Below, one piece after another: positions 35,625 to 64,000 of a stretch of 64,000 bases of DNA (its first letter is position 1; every line of letters starts with the position of its first letter). Both the position numbers and the translations under genes were made by a program. The notes beneath the pieces were generated by a model. The model had not been told where the DNA came from. It saw only the letters and a list, made by a program, of their open reading frames with translations, and ran no database searches. This DNA comes from Ptychodera flava. Taxonomy: Eukaryota > Hemichordata > Enteropneusta > Ptychoderidae. The stretch covers positions 4,072,001-4,136,000 of the forward strand of contig NC_091935.1 in assembly GCF_041260155.1 (NCBI RefSeq), in the 5' to 3' direction.

Positions 35625-36768
35625 ACAATGCAAAAATTACAATTGACATAAATACATATAGATGCCGCGAAATAGTCGATGTCCTATTTCTGAAAAGCAA
35701 AACGTTTTAGGGACGGGAGACGCCTGACAAACGAAATACTGTGAAGGTCAGACGACAGTCTGACAGTTCAAGTAGATCACTTATGTCCCGGTTTAGTTAC
35801 AATTTAAAAATCTTGGAACCACAGACCATGGAAGTGGTAAACAGCGACCAGGCACTTAGTGGCTATGTTACGGCGACATTAGTTTCTATGGTAGCCAAGA
35901 GCCGAATACTGGAATTTGTCTGTTATCTGCAAAGCAGGCAGAAGATTCGCGCGTAAATCTCAAGAACACTGACAAGTAGACGAAGCGGCAGCCTACACGA
36001 GACGTTAGTTTGTACATGTCGGGGGGTAATTGAAGATGCTGCCTGAAAGGCACCACTGTACAGTTCACCAGGTGGAACATACACGTTTTATTGGGGTTTT
36101 CTTGTCGCCACAAATGTTTACAATATGCAATGTATTATTCATAAGTCGTCTTTTCTGTCAAAGAAGTGTTTGCGACATGCTAATATATACATAGCCATGC
36201 GTCTGTGCTTAACACGTCATTTCCAATTTGAGATCAGGCTGACGCCAGTCCTCTTTTAACATAACTGCTACAGATTTTATTTAAAAAACTTCGCCTTCTA
36301 ACCCCAAGAGCTCAAAACAGCATAACTATTGTGAATATTTACATGCAGTGTTTAAAAAGAGACTGCAAAAATGTAAACATGGCGTTGATCGACAATGTAC
36401 TGGAAATGCTGTGCAGATCTGTTTTTTCCCACAGCGAATCTTTCGTCAAACCATGGTCTTGTAGCGACAACGAGAACTGTCCCTACCAAAGGTAAATACC
36501 ATATTCGCATTGAACTAAATAAGTCAAAACAGATATGTAACCACGGAGCTTTATGGCTCCACGACCGAACATTTAGGAGGTTGCCTTCGTCTCCCCACGC
36601 CAAGGGGCGGTTCTGAAAAGCACCAGCACCCCGGTCAAAAATAACGGATTATATACGAAGGCAGTATCGATGTAATTAGCTTGTAGACATTAGTTCCACA
36701 CCTTTGCTTCTACGATGGTTTCGCAGGGTGAGGTGGAAATATGCACTTTTGACGCACTTTGTCAACCA

Positions 36769-36774
36769 ATAAAT
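36769..36774 (+). promoter_or_regulatory. Candidate poly(A) signal of the DAN-family gene
   Basis: AATAAA in CCAATAAATTTATTG, about 1.1 kb past the stop codon. Chosen by position only. Confidence 0.3.
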
Positions 36775-39700
36775 TTATTGTATATGTAAATGTATGCTAG
36801 AAAAAACGATTCCAGAGTCTATACTATTATATAATAAAGATCACTATTAATTTAAAGACATTGTAGCTTATATTTTTACAACCCTTACCTACCAATATCG
36901 AGACATCATTTCCATATGCATTCAACTGAGCATAGATCATGCTACGTTCAATATATTCAACGCTGGACGCCGATTTGGGGAGTTTGCCAAAGTCAGGTTT
37001 GTCAATCACCGCTGTTTTTTCAATCCATGAATAGGTTTTAACTTGACCCACCGGCAACAAACAAATATACCAATTGTGTGTTGGCAAAATGAAGCAACAT
37101 GCATACATCCTTCAGCTTAATTAGTAGTTATTCATGATATAAACGAGAAATCAAACCACGAACTGAGCTGACGGATTTTTTTTTCGGGAAAGCCGCATTC
37201 AGTCACTGTCCACAGTTTCGCCTAACATACACATCGTTGTCGGGGTTGCGTTTGAAAGTGTTTACTTGCAGTGGATAAGAAACAAGCTCGCCGAGATCGC
37301 TGGTGCCACTGACTTCATTGCACGTAAAAAGGGTCTTGTTAACGTACAATAGTGACAAAGTTCCAATGATTTTTTTAATGTTCCGGACATAGCCTTTTAC
37401 ATATATGTGTTTAAGTTGAGAAATTTTACAGTTGCATTGAATTGGTCTCTTAGTAGCCCAATGCCCTAAAAGTGTTTTTTTTTTTGTTCCACAAGCTGGT
37501 TCTTACATATTGCAGGGAGGGATTGAACTGCAATGACTGTTTCTGAGGGACAACGCTTGCCATATAGACGGACAGATGCACATACAGACTCTATTGTATC
37601 TATCGAGAGCTATTTCGTTTTAAAGTGATCTCAGTGTTGTAGTCTATGTACTACCCAAACACTTTTATTCCCCAGCAAGGTTTGCTGTTTTTTCTCAGAG
37701 CCACTTCTGTAATCCTCAGTTACGAATCCCTGAAGCCCGACTTTGAAGGCTATGCTACCGTGCACACTGAAATCACGATATTGTGCAGACGTTTTGTGTC
37801 TGCGTCCGATTCAAACTCATAAAAAACAGGTAACTTGTTTCAGGGCAACCATTTTCTTCAAATGAGTTGACCATATATAAGTTTACCCTACGTCTCCATC
37901 TCACGTCAGCGTAAAATTCTAACACAAGAACGACACATCTGTTCAGTTCTGGATAAATATAAACTATCCTGCTTTAATGTTCAAACTTTTTGGCGAAAGT
38001 TCCAACTTAACGGAGCATACATTCAGTATTTGCGTCCCTTTCCTCTCATTCTCCAACTTGATGCATCTTAGTGGCCGCGTTCACATTAATTAGGCTCCCG
38101 CTGATAGCATTTTCCCTTTCACGTTGAATACTGAGGCATCTTGGTACAGTGATTGACGTACAAAAGAGCACACGATGGGGCTTTGTGTGGCGATACAATG
38201 TGAGAACACACTTAGGCTCATCTTAATTGTCATCAACTTGGCGTTTACGTGGGTCTGCATTAATCCGCGCCGCCCAACCCTTCCTACCAAGTTAATCGTC
38301 CCTTTCTAGCCCCCGCCGGTTGTTTTGTCACGACTTTTAATCAAACACTTTGGCAATAGGACTCGCAGAAGAAAACATTCAATTCACTGCGAAGAGAAAA
38401 TGAATTCATCGACATACCCAGACACGCTTTTAACTCAGGGATGTTCTGGGTTCTTTCTTAAGTACATGTCGGTATTATGATCAACTTTAATAGCTACCCC
38501 CCGTCTGTTATTGACAATTTAAAAGTGAAAAAGGTACACTGTAGAAAATGACCTCGCTCGGTTTAGTGATCACCGACAAAAATGGTTATCTTAAGACATT
38601 CCGAAAACAAGAAGATGACAGGAAGAAATAAAACTAAATCGACGGGTTAGTAAACTATTTTAAATATGAATCTCGAACCAGTCGAAGCAAACCCTGGGAC
38701 TGTGTATAGTGAACTTTTCTTTATCTAAACATGTGGTTATTCACCTGCACATTGGTATAATAGCGTCGCCATCAAGGTTCTGAAACTGAAAAGGAGTGCA
38801 TTGCCCGCGATAAGAAAACTACTTATCCCCCCTGTCCCTTTTAGTTTTTAATATCAAGATTAAGCTTACTATTTGTAAAGTTCCCTTTGTGACGTTACGG
38901 TTAGGAGTAAGTTGTAATAAAATGTGATAGTCGAAGTCTGATTGACGATTTATCCGATACAAATTTCTTTCAACTTTAATGGACACCATTGCTCGAGAAC
39001 GAAGTTATGTCAAATTCATGACACAATGTTATTCACTATTTGAAAGTTACGAGAACGTTGTACGGACTGGTTCTCCGATGTGCGAAAAATTAAGAATCGA
39101 ATTCTGGTTTCGCAATTTGCGCCGCTTGCATAAAGAAAGTTTTATTTTTATCGCTACGTAGGCTCTCATTTGTATTTGTCTTGCAAAGATTTACTCATAA
39201 GTCAATGGCTTGCGATCACTCCGCTATTTCTCTATTGTACCGAAACAGGCTCGATTGAGATTGCCGAAATTTATTCCGTAGACTTGAGGCTGCCATGTCC
39301 CCAGAGTGTCTTCACCGTACCGGAACCCACCTCCATGGGGTACCTTTATCTTCCGGTCCGCTTGACTTGCTTATGTCATAGACAGTACTGGCTAGGTTAT
39401 GATGGCGTCCCTGGCCGGATAGACACCCTTGGCCAGCGAAGTTGCAGATGCCTCTTTCTTGTACTGTCTTTATCGGAATGTATACGTCAACGGCGATTTC
39501 GAAAACATCCGCATACCAACCTGTAAGTAACGACGCCAAACATCCACAGAATTAAACCACGTGCATAGGTGGGAGACAAGCTGACGAGTTCAGCAAGTTG
39601 CAATTGCAAAATCCTTTTTCCCTCTGTCAATACTTTTTCGTACTGTATGGGGTAGTACAGAGCACTGCGTGGCTTGCCAATCACAGTATTTTGACATGCG

Positions 39701-40432
39701 AAGGCGTATCGGAATTGTCGCTTTCAATGCTTTCCATACTTTCGGGTGCCAGTCTTTGTATCAAGCCCACGGGGCGCACCCACTCATCCACATACCGTAC
39801 CACGTCAAGTGCCACCGCCATGCCGACTACATCGAAAGAAATAAACTTCGATTCCAGTGCAATTAAAATCTACCGCTTTCAGGTAAGAGTAATTTAACCG
39901 GCTCCACACACAACGGAATGGTCACCGTACCGCATTACGAGTTAAATTATCATAGTCAAAATAGATCGTATAATGGTAGAGGCAGTGTGGTATAATCCCG
40001 GGTATTATGCGGTCGGTTTTGGTCGGATTTCGACAAATTGACATTGCCTGGTACATGAATGTCTCGGTATTTGCACTCACCTATTTGCAAGAATCGACGA
40101 TTACTTGATGCAGGGAGCCGTGCCGACTGCAGACGCCTTTGGTATCCAGGCAGTATCTATCCTGTCACCGTTGCTCCGAACAGAACTATGCCCGACGCAT
40201 CCCTCTAATAATGAGGTTTTAACCGAAGTACTTAATTCCCAATAGGGCGGGTAAGGGCTTCAGGAAGTGAAAGGAAAGACGACCGTAACACCATGTAAAA
40301 CCTGAAAAGTTTGTGTCTTCCCAATCTTTAATGGCAACGTTTTGGTGGAAGAATATCTGCGTTCAAGTTTCATGAGTTATAGATTTTCCTATAATAAGAT
40401 TTACGGAATGATATAATAATTATAAAATTTTT

Positions 40433-40508
40433 ATCAAATCAAATCAAATCAAATCAAATCAAATCAAATCAAATCAAATCAAATCAAATCTAATCAAATC
40501 AAATCAAA
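40433..40508. repeat. (TCAAA)n microsatellite
   Basis: About 15 copies of a 5-bp TCAAA unit with one T-for-A change near 40490. Confidence 0.95.
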
Positions 40509-41528
40509 ATAAGTATACATTGTACATTGGCCATTATTTATTACATATTTCTTAAATAAAAGTAGATGTATTATTTGTCACATGAACATCTTGCCTCGGC
40601 AACGTTACAGGCTTCTCTTGTAAATTTAGCTCGCTGTGGGAAAATGAACAATTCCCATCAGCCTTTGGCTGAGGTAAGGCAATGATTATGTACAAGCTAT
40701 GCCAAACTGAAACCTAGCTTACATTGAAAGGTTCCCCTTGTACTGTTGCATGGCACCACTGTTGATATCTGACCAGTTTTCAGGAAAGAGATGTACAAAA
40801 CCTATCTGGATAAATAACCACAAAAATTGGAATATAAATGAAAAGTTTAAATGACTTTGTTTTTATGTCAATTAGCAAAGGAAGAAATACATCAATATAC
40901 CTTTTTGTATTATAATTCTTAAAATAAATATAAAATATGTGTGTATACTGTATAGTAAAGTATCCCCAGGCTGGAGATAGCATTATGGTATTGTGACCAA
41001 AGTATTCCACTTTGGAGCATGTCCTTGATCAAGCACTTTTAAAGTAGCTTACTTTGCTTCTGCAGGAGCGGTGGGTACCTAGGCCTTTAAATTGGCTATT
41101 TGACCCCTTCATGACCTTATATCCTTGCATTTTTGGTGATGTGAGGGAATTCCAAATGCAACATTTTCCTCTGATAAATTCATTTATATGAAAATGTACA
41201 CTTTCCCTTGGAAGTGAGGCCCGGTTGAAATGTGGCTGAATGTTACACAGTTTTCATCATACCTGCTAGACGTATATCAACAGAAATACCAGGATTGTGG
41301 TCCCAGAAGGGATCACGGAGATGGCCACGTAAGTTTTTATTCAATGCCTGTTGAGATGTTCACGATATGTACACTATATTTACAAGAACTGAACAAATAC
41401 TAGACTTGCTCCAAGTCTATGGGCATATAAATATCAAAACAGAACAGCAAACTGAGCAGACCGTCACGTTAGAAGTAGGCTGTCGCATTGATCGTAGGGT
41501 GAACGCGATGGGCCACACCGGCCAGTAA

Positions 41529-43102
41529 GGGACTGGACAGAAATTACAGGGGGGTGGGCCGCCATTTTTCGCGCAAGCATATTTGAAGGATCATACGATT
41601 TTGTGCAAGCCTTTTGGGGAGGGTCAGCCTTTTTCATGCATCAAAGCTGAACATGCATGTCCACGTATTAAAGAATATAGAATACCGGAAAAAGAAAAAA
41701 TACCTTCTGGCATTTTCTGCCATTTCTGCCATGCCCATTTCAATGAAATCTAAAAATCATATTTTTGTACACACATGCACTTTTTACCTGCCACCTCAAG
41801 CAAAGTACATTTACATGAATTATCACACACATCTAAATGTAGAGAGATAGCTTGTTTTATGGGGAAAATGTTAAAAGTTTACCCAATAGACTCCCGTATA
41901 TTATGATTGATATTTTCGGACAAAGCATTACATTGGCCACATTTTGCCTTCCTTTTTTTCAGGTTCAGCCAACGAACAATGCACTTTTAAAGGGGTCCTT
42001 ACTATGATAAGATACATTGTACATGACAAGTAATGTGAACTGACTAATTTTAAGCAAGAGGGTATTTAATTAGCTGTTCATAATTTGCCCTCCCACTGAA
42101 AATTTTTCGACTTACTGTACCGCACTCAAACTTCATTTTTACCCGCTCCCCACGTATTTTTGCCTGTTTCCCCTCCCCACTGTGAATGTTTGAAGCTCCC
42201 CTGCCCTGTAGCGAAAAAAACTTGCCGATTTCCCCTGCAGCGGGAAATTTTAAAAAATCCCCTGAAAATTTTGTCATTCCATTCCCCCTGTAGACATGAA
42301 GCTACCCTATACCCTGTGATGAAAAAACTGTCGATTTCCCCCTGCCCTGAGAAAAAATTTCCCCTGAAAATTAACATTCCCATGCAGACACATACTGCAG
42401 TGGCCTTGTATTTGGTTTCCATCTCGCAGTACATAGAGTGAGATGTGGGGTCAATCGATAGGCTAAGTAGTCTGGGTAACCTTTAAAAGGTATAAGTACT
42501 TGCACTGTGTCCCCATCCCCGGAAACACCATGGCTGAAATTCCCCTGTCCCCGTTTTAAAAGTAGCTTCCCCTCTCCTCGTTTTTCGCCAAGCCCTGTCC
42601 CCAGGACAATCAACCAATATCTGCCCTGCCCGACAAAAAAACTAAAATTTGCTCCCCTGCCACCTAAAAATATGTCCCCTGCCCTAGCAAAATTAAATTT
42701 CCCCTGCCCTCAAAATTGTTTCCGGAATAGTTTTACGATGAATAGCTCCGTTGGCTGCACCAGTTTTTTTTTTTTTGGGGGGGACTTCAAAATTATAGCA
42801 AGTCAGAAGGGAGACTTGAACACATTGCGGGTTTGTTAGGGGAGTATTTGAAAAAAATCTGAGCATTTTTTTTAATCTCCCGCGCGCACCCCCGAGGTGT
42901 TTGTGATTGCAGCCTAATATCGTTTTCTCAAAATATCTTTTTACTAAATGCTTTGAGTAACAGGGGAGAGCCACTTATTTTCATGCACGGATAAGGGGGA
43001 GGTCACTTATTTTTGTGCAAGAACTTTTGAAGGGTCACTGTTTTTGTTGCAGCAGTGTTTTGAAAAACACCGACCCACCCCCTGTAATTTCTGTCAAGTC
43101 CC
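41529..43102. mobile_element. 1.57-kb DNA transposon with TAA target duplication
   Basis: Inverted ends start GGGACTGGACAGAAATTACA (left) and, read in reverse, GGGACTTGACAGAAATTACA (right), extending about 29 bp. TAA flanks both sides (41526-41528, 43103-43105). GGG tips with a TAA duplication suggest PIF/Harbinger. No transposase frame is visible. The interior (about 42120-42720) is an irregular array rich in CCCCTGCC and AAAATTTCCCC on one strand, which creates long but meaningless frames. Confidence 0.65.
42120..42720. repeat. Irregular CCCCTG-rich array inside the transposon
   Basis: Many variant copies of a roughly 20-40 bp phrase combining CCCCTGCCC with AAAATTT or GAAAAAA. Strand composition is strongly skewed (C-rich on plus). 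It lies wholly within the element at 41529-43102. Confidence 0.6.
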
Positions 43103-43105
43103 TAA

Positions 43106-43800
43106 CTGCTGCCGAGCTAAGACAAGCAACAGGGGACCAGTCTGAACAAATACTTAATTCATCACAATCTGTCAACCAAAGGGAACAAAGGAGACAAAAT
43201 CAAAGCAGTTAACTGTGATTTTCTAAGGAGAGAAAAGAAAAACACGGAATGTCAGAGAAAGATCATGAATTATTTCGAAATTGTTCCAAATAGGCCTACA
43301 GAATAGTGACAGTGACATATCAGACTCAGACTCAGCTCAGTATTATATAGGCCTATCAGACTCAGAGCTTGTGCCGAGGAAGAGGAAATCCATGAAATTG
43401 ACAAATGATGAAGAACATTTTGAACTTTCCGAGACACAGTATACAGTGTATACAAGTTCTGGAAGAAGAGCAGGATCTTGGGGGGGGGGGGAAGATTCTT
43501 TCCACTGATGTTATATTGTAAGGCTTAGGCCTATATGGCCTATGGGCATTGTTATCATTCAAATTGGATCAGTACTTACTCAAGCAAATTGGAGGGGGGG
43601 GGGGTGTCATTAAATTTTTGTCATCTTAAAAGAAGGTGTCATCAATTGGGGGGGGGGCAAAGGGGTTCGCTTTTTTGACTGATGCACGGGAAGAATTTGC
43701 TGCCCCCCGGACATAATAGCTGCATGAACGCTCCCTAATCTAATTCTGTAATTTTGTGCATCGCTTCTTCTCTGCTGCATGATCCCAGAGCTTGACTCAC
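43106..43800. other. Ser/Asp-rich frame and poly-G tracts, no clear gene
   Basis: At 43284-43505 a plus-strand frame reads SDSDISDSDSAQYYIGLSDS, ELVPRKRKSMKLTNDEEHFE, SETQYTVYTSSGRR: acidic and Ser-rich, like a disordered exon, but short and running into a G-run. G-homopolymers of 8-12 lie near 43480, 43600 and 43650. Could be a remnant exon; unproven. Confidence 0.25.
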
Positions 43801-43802
43801 AA

Positions 43803-43897
43803 GCATTCGACTCGATGTAACCAAACAGTCACTGATGCAACCAATTACTGGTTGCATCAGTGACAGTTTGCTTGCATCTCTGCATCGAAGCGAATGC
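43803..43897. repeat. Long hairpin 1
   Basis: Arms start GCATTCGACTCGATG and end CATCGAAGCGAATGC, meeting at GTCACTGATGCAACCA / TGGTTGCATCAGTGAC. About 45 bp per arm with small mismatches. Related in sequence to hairpin 2 at 44455. Confidence 0.75.
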
Positions 43898-44454
43898 CTG
43901 TGCCTTGAGTGTATTGAGCAGTGCTTGGCAGCTCGAGTACGCGATCGATGGATCGATGCATTTCGCGCGCGCAGCTAGAACGCAGTTGAGGAATTGACAA
44001 CCGAACAGACACACCAAAGGTCAACTCACCAATGGCGGAAGTTTTAAATTTTTAGTAACTACTTCTCTCGCTTTAATTTTGACGTTTCACTTGCACAAAC
44101 GACGACCATGCTGTAGCGAAGGGTTCTCATATACATTTTCGGCAAGCGCCTCAGACGCTTACGAGGTCAAAGTTGCCTCAAAAGAATGGTTAGTGATATT
44201 TTTTGGAACGGAATGTTTCTCAGTCAGTGCAGGCGTGATATCGCATCGTACTGCCAGCTGCAGTGCTTCAGCTCGAGCCTTTGCCTGGGTATGTGGGTCG
44301 GACGGCGAAACACATACCATGCAAAACCTCGAGCTTCAGCATGCAGCACTACAGCAAACTAGTCGCTTGCCGGCATCATGATGGTTTGTTGTGTGTGCGT
44401 GCTTGAGAATGATTGGTGTTCATCTACATCTTTTACATGTACAACACTTCATCC

Positions 44455-44550
44455 CACAGGCATTCGACTCAATCAATGCAAGCGAAACCGTCACTGATGC
44501 AACTGTTTGGATCAGTGACGGTTTCGCTTGCATTGACTAGAGTGCCTGTG
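44455..44550. repeat. Long hairpin 2, related to hairpin 1
   Basis: Arms CACAGGCATTCGACTCAATC ... AATGCAAGCGAAACCGTCAC and the reverse CAGTGACGGTTTCGCTTGCA ... AGTGCCTGTG, about 45 bp each. It shares CATTCGACTC and GTCACTGATGCAAC with hairpin 1. Confidence 0.75.
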
Positions 44551-44765
44551 CTTCATTGCAGGTGGGAACTGAACCTTACCTGTCTATTTCAATATTTTTG
44601 TTTCAACTGAAGTCACAACTTGTTATTAATATTCGCTTTGTGATAAATCATAAAGCTTGTGAACTAGTCAGACGACGGCTAATGAGTACCTTCTGTGGGA
44701 TTTTCTTCTCTTGGCAGGCGCCTGTCCAAGGGTAGAATCTAATGTATGTCTACTTGGCTTATATT

Positions 44766-45064
44766 AGTTCAGTTCAGTTCAGTTCAGTTCAGTTGAGGGA
44801 TTAGATATCCGGTCTGGATAATGACATCCCTTTAGGACCTTTGTGCAGACGGTCGTATTGATGTTTAAAAGCGTTCACTGACTTGGCATTAACCCCTGTT
44901 GTTACTTCCCAAATTTTAGCTAATCCTGACCACCTAAACCCCATTACAGTCAAGATATAATGACGTGCAATTATTATGGTGATAAGGAAGACATTTAGAA
45001 ACTTCAATTGATTCAAATGCATTTCAACAAAAATGAGACAACATACGATGTAATCATCACACAT
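44766..45064 (-). mobile_element. 3' end of a LINE with (GAACT)n tail
   Basis: On the minus strand a frame ends with FRWSGLAKIWEVTTGVNAKS, SVNAFKHQYDRL, then a stop and a tail of about six GAACT repeats (44766-44794 as AGTTC on plus). The end 'W--LP--V--A-SVN-FK--LD' followed by a short microsatellite is the usual finish of CR1/L2-like non-LTR elements. The 5' part is missing. Confidence 0.5.
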
Positions 45065-45350
45065 TCTTTGCAGTTACTTACTGTCCATACACTGGCTGAA
45101 TCACTCATAAATTCATGGCAGCATTGGTGCCAACTAGCTCTACATGGCAGGGCTGTATGTATGTCACCGACTTCCAGTAACAAACAGCCCTGCCATGTAA
45201 AGCTAGGCGTCAATATGACATATGGAACAAACAGAATCGTGGATGTTATCTTGTTCTATCACTTAGTAACCATAAAGTTTCTTTTTACTCTGATTGAATT
45301 TTTTCAATATCAAAGAATAGAATTGCAATGAGTTCTCCAACTTTATTTTC

Positions 45351-63100
<17,750 letters not shown>

Positions 63101-63191
63101 TGAATAGGTTAGACAGATATCAAAGAAAGAGAGGGGTTGACTCATTAGTATACATTTTCTCATACTTAACGCTTTGAAGCTGCAGACCCTT

Positions 63192-63551
63192 TAATTCATG
63201 TAATGCACCTACACAGTGAAAGACTTCAACTTTTGCTCAAACTTTCCGTTATGAAACTTTTAACTAGTTTCTTACCAAATCAAGAAGAAAAATCATGCTT
63301 CACCGTGCAAGTTTTGGTACTAGAGAAACAAATTACCTAATATTTACTGATATTTGAAATATTCACAATGGCCACCATCCTTGTGTTAACTTTATGGGGA
63401 AAAACAAAATTTTCGATTTTTAAAACAGCAAAGACAGTGAAAGTGTTTCTTACCCAAATATCTTTGATATAAGCAAGCAGTAGCATTAATGTGAAAATAT
63501 TGGCAAAATTTCAGTGTCTAAATGTCTGTTCCTGAGGCCCGTTCTACCTTA
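63192..63551. mobile_element. MITE family 1, reverse copy, downstream of RAD54L exon 19
   Basis: The right end reads CTGAGGCCCGTTCTACCTTA, the inverse of GGTAGAACG-CCTC. The interior parallels the copies at 13563 and 46152. The left end is poorly preserved. From here to 64000 no RAD54L exon was found; a CCCTTTTCCTGCC element starts at about 63884. Confidence 0.5.
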
Positions 63552-64000
63552 TATAGTAAAACAACCCTCCTTTCTAAACAGTGACATTCTGTCTGTAAAA
63601 TGTCACCGATGTATCTCTCCTCTGCTTTTATTCTTCTCCTGGCTGTTTGTTGAGCCATAGCCTTGCCAACACAACAGGTTGTCAAGGCAACTCAGTTTAT
63701 TCTTGAATTCTACTCTTGACTAGAATTCAGTCACCAACAGTCATCATTGAACATTATGCATTACACAGGCTGTGTTGACAAGATGAAAATTTGGCATTTC
63801 AACATCACTTTTGTGAGTAAAACAAGAAACTGTATTTCATGAAAATACTGAAAAAATACATCAAAAGTTACAGCTAAAAGAACTTAAACCCTTTTCCTGC
63901 CAAGTTCATATTTCACAGTCAGATTAATCCCCTTTCTACCAGGCTCCATAACAAACCATGGAAATAAATACAACTTGGGAAAAAGAGGATTAAGTTTGTT

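Larger units (their letters stand above)
35625..41525. other. 3' UTR and gene-free intergenic stretch
   Basis: After the DAN-family stop, an AATAAA at about 36769 is a candidate poly(A) signal. From 36.8 to 41.5 kb I see no gene. Frames at 39170-39526 and 39598-39897 overlap opposite-strand frames and have no recognisable domain. Confidence 0.3.

Noticed and set aside
42126-42839. Overlapping long frames on both strands
   Set aside because: By-product of the CCCCTG-rich array inside a transposon; Pro/Ser and Gly/Lys repeats only.
44079-44381. 100-codon frame between the twin hairpins
   Set aside because: No domain, and it lies in a CpG-rich segment where stop codons are rare.

Overview
The window looks like chromosomal DNA of a marine invertebrate animal. 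It is AT-rich and intron-rich, with standard GT-AG splice sites and many small DNA transposons, and it carries animal signalling genes of the BMP/DAN type. A hemichordate or another invertebrate deuterostome is my best guess, but a lophotrochozoan is not excluded. No tRNA, rRNA, CRISPR, operon-like structure or virus-derived element was recognised.

Layout. 1-6.4 kb: gene-poor, with a weak coding-like stretch near the left edge and a Helentron-like repeat. 6.38-6.72 kb (minus): first coding exon of a BMP-type TGF-beta ligand; its mature domain is not in the window. 8.8-11.4 kb: a TTAA-flanked MITE and two decayed LINE reverse transcriptases in opposite orientation. 14.5-18.2 kb (plus): exons of a multi-copy, transposase-like family, with an in-frame stop and a frame slip, so probably a pseudogene. 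18.2-20.2 kb: remnant hAT transposon keeping a TTF-type zinc-finger exon. 20.6-23.7 kb: two more Helentron-like repeats and a PIF/Harbinger-like MITE with perfect inverted ends. 24.2-25.6 kb (minus): an intact three-exon gene for a stand-alone P2X7 ballast (cytoplasmic zinc-binding) domain. 34.7-35.6 kb (plus): a secreted DAN-family cystine-knot protein with a long acidic propeptide-like region. 41.5-43.1 kb: a 1.57-kb DNA transposon with a CCCCTG-rich array. 43.8-44.6 kb: two related long hairpins. 45.35-62.99 kb (plus): 19 coding exons of RAD54L, the RAD51-partner DNA translocase, leaving the window after helicase motif VI.

How the parts relate. RAD54L is the clearest gene. Its introns have taken up at least six transposon-like inserts, including two related hAT-like elements in opposite orientation that flank exons 2-12, plus a decayed copy of its own exon 2 inside intron 3. 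A BMP-type ligand and a DAN-type antagonist lie 28 kb apart; both belong to the same pathway, but nothing here shows that their linkage matters. The most unusual content is the P2X7-ballast gene facing the transposase-like pseudogene, and the CAG-ended elements with apparent 5-bp target duplications.
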